The notes beneath the pieces are model-generated. The model saw nothing but the letters and a program-made list of their open reading frames with translations. It was not told the DNA's origin and made no database searches. Shown piece after piece: positions 63,518-64,000 of a DNA stretch of 64,000 nt. This DNA is from Bacillota bacterium (GTDB lineage: Bacteria > Bacillota > Clostridia > Christensenellales > Borkfalkiaceae). Each line of letters opens with the position of its first letter. Positions within the stretch are counted from its first letter, which is position 1. Made by a program: the position numbers and the translations under genes. The stretch lies in the NCBI GenBank assembly GCA_003343995.1, contig QAKE01000078.1, positions 11,031 to 75,030 on the forward strand, written 5' to 3'.

Positions 63518-63703
63518 TATTATAAGCAGAGATATGGTGTTTCGGGTTATACGCATACGCAACAGCAATTGGATGCTTATGCTAATCAGCACAATCCCAA
63601 TAACCATGCGTATTGGGATAACTTGGAAAATCATTCAAATCAGTGCAATTCCAATAATGACGAGTATTGGCATAGCAGAGAAAATGATGACGATGAAGAT
63701 TAG
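63518..63703 (+). pseudogene. In-frame coding tail after the XRE stop, with NPNN repeats
   Basis: 61 sense codons then TAG, in the same frame as the upstream XRE gene and separated from it only by TAA. The translation is clearly protein-like: GYTHTQQQLDAYANQHNPNN followed by a second unit, SNQCNSNNDEYWHSREND, aligned to the first as an ~18-residue tandem repeat (ANQ.NPNN.AYW / SNQCNSNNDEYW), and an acidic end. It has no in-frame ATG or ribosome site. It may be the lost C-terminus of the XRE protein, or the 3' remnant of a separate gene whose start was deleted. A reading-through stop is a remote option. Confidence 0.55.
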
Positions 63704-63709
63704 CAAAAG

Positions 63710-63735
63710 GGCGAGGACAACCTCGCCTGTTGCTT
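63710..63735 (+). terminator. Probable terminator of the AT-rich operon
   Basis: GGCGAGG (63710-63716), ACAA, CCTCGCC (63721-63727), then TGTTGCTTTAT. Confidence 0.6.
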
Positions 63736-63775
63736 TATATCGATAAAATAAGTGCTAATATTTTAGCGCAAATCA

Positions 63776-63804
63776 TTGCATTTATGGGTAAAATATGTTA
63801 AAAT
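63776..63804 (+). promoter_or_regulatory. Promoter upstream of repeat copy 2
   Basis: TTGCAT (63776-63781), a 17-nt spacer and TAAAAT (63799-63804). Expected start near 63811. Confidence 0.6.
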
Positions 63805-63810
63805 ATGGGC

Positions 63811-63968
63811 GCAACGGAAAAAATCGATATCGGAACATTTGTAAACGTTCTCACCGTGCAGGCAGTCGAAAACCCCGAAAACGCCTTTTTCGCAAGGGAG
63901 AGGAAACACAATCGAAACTTAAATCGCAAGATTTTGCACCGCGTCTTTTTTAAGGCGCGGTGCTTTTT
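63811..63968 (+). ncRNA. Candidate small structured RNA containing repeat copy 2
   Basis: From the predicted start (~63811) to the repeat terminator (~63968) a ~158-nt transcript is expected. It has a 5' part with a partly paired GAACATT/AACGTTC arm, then the two GCAA-capped hairpins and the terminator of the repeat. A plus-strand frame opens at ATG 63805, but it begins before the predicted start and has no ribosome site. Status as RNA is inferred from structure, promoter and terminator. Confidence 0.45.
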
Positions 63969-64000
63969 ATCCGAGGAATTTATCAAATGTCATAAATTGT
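63876..64000 (+). repeat. 125-bp structured repeat, copy 2, running to the window edge
   Basis: Identical to 60221-60345 except T at 63890 for C at 60235. Stem 1 is 63884-63891 with 63896-63903 (GCAA loop) and stem 2 is 63921-63925 with 63930-63934 (GCAA loop). The terminator stem is 63936-63947 with 63952-63963. The match may continue beyond the window. Confidence 0.9.

Larger units (their letters stand above)
60346..63875. other. AT-rich island between the two 125-bp repeats
   Basis: About 3.5 kb whose base composition and codon use (A/T-ending codons, AAA/GAA/ATA/TTA) differ sharply from the GC-rich genes to its left. It holds a three-gene operon (131-aa protein, two XRE regulators) and a stranded coding tail. 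No integrase, transposase or tRNA site was seen. The flanking direct repeats could mark insertion or recombination, or may just be two members of a dispersed element. Confidence 0.65.

Noticed and set aside
63534..63746. 70-codon plus-strand frame after the second XRE gene
   Set aside because: It is a different frame from the protein-like NPNN tail; its own translation is low-complexity Ile/Thr/Met and not convincing.
63798..63986. 62-codon minus-strand frame across repeat copy 2
   Set aside because: Runs through the hairpins and terminator of the repeat, has no ribosome site and no coding-like composition.
63805..64000. Plus-strand frame open to the window edge starting MGATEKIDIG
   Set aside because: The ATG overlaps the predicted -10 box and has no Shine-Dalgarno, and most of the frame is the structured repeat. 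It remains possible if the gene continues past the edge.
60221..64000. Insertion-sequence or integrative-element ends
   Set aside because: No transposase, integrase, terminal inverted repeats or target-site duplications were seen; the direct repeats carry their own RNA-like structure.

Overview
The window is a dense, mostly plus-strand stretch of a moderately GC-rich chromosome. It looks like a spore-forming or formerly spore-forming member of the Clostridia (Bacillota). The evidence is yabP-yabQ-divIC, a DnaD/DnaI-type primosome pair, McsA-McsB-ClpC with a YwlE-type phosphatase, GlgC+GlgD, a PfoR-like EIIC, and strong Shine-Dalgarno sites with frequent TTG starts. A gut lineage is plausible, but that is inference; no rRNA is present to place it.

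Layout. (1) 1-2.8 kb: end of hisIE, a shared terminator, then dnaD-like and dnaC/dnaI-like genes on the minus strand. (2) 2.97-10.6 kb: sbcD-sbcC, an alpha/beta-hydrolase-fold protein with no serine in its nucleophile elbow, DUF951, signal peptidase I, two small membrane proteins and an ACT protein. (3) 10.6-24.4 kb: PFL/UPF0210, oligoendopeptidase F, a membrane protein, dnaB, then the series ywlC-ywlE-rpiB-galU-mtaD-mcsA-mcsB-clpC, then hpf. This brings protein-arginine kinase, its activator, the matching phosphatase and the ClpC unfoldase within about 7 kb. (4) 25.3-37 kb: a self-contained glycogen block, pgi-glgB-glgC-glgD-glgA-glgP-GH13. (5) 37-46 kb: AlkD-like, tex, acpP, a Cys-rich protein behind a sigma-E/K-like promoter, metallophosphoesterase, EIIC, yabP-yabQ-divIC, Ppx/GppA, an M50-like membrane protease and a tiny antisense zinc-ribbon gene. 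(6) 46-58 kb: gyrB-gyrA, an unusual MDR dehydrogenase, rpmE, a DUF1385-PrmC fusion, prfA, an aminotransferase, an IPMS/homocitrate-synthase-like enzyme and tRNA-Pro(GGG). (7) 58-64 kb: GNAT, AraC, then an accessory region.

The accessory region is the most interesting part. A very strong promoter drives a 34-residue peptide gene. Its transcript ends in a 125-bp element that recurs, with one substitution, at the right window edge. The element folds as two GCAA-tetraloop hairpins followed by a rho-independent terminator, and the single substitution keeps the stem paired (C-G to U-G). The second copy lies just downstream of its own sigma-A-like promoter and could be a stand-alone small RNA. Between the two copies is a clearly AT-rich three-gene operon: a 131-aa protein and two large XRE regulators of unknown output. 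After its last stop codon the same frame stays open for 61 more coding-like codons.

All calls are from reading the sequence; no database searches were run.
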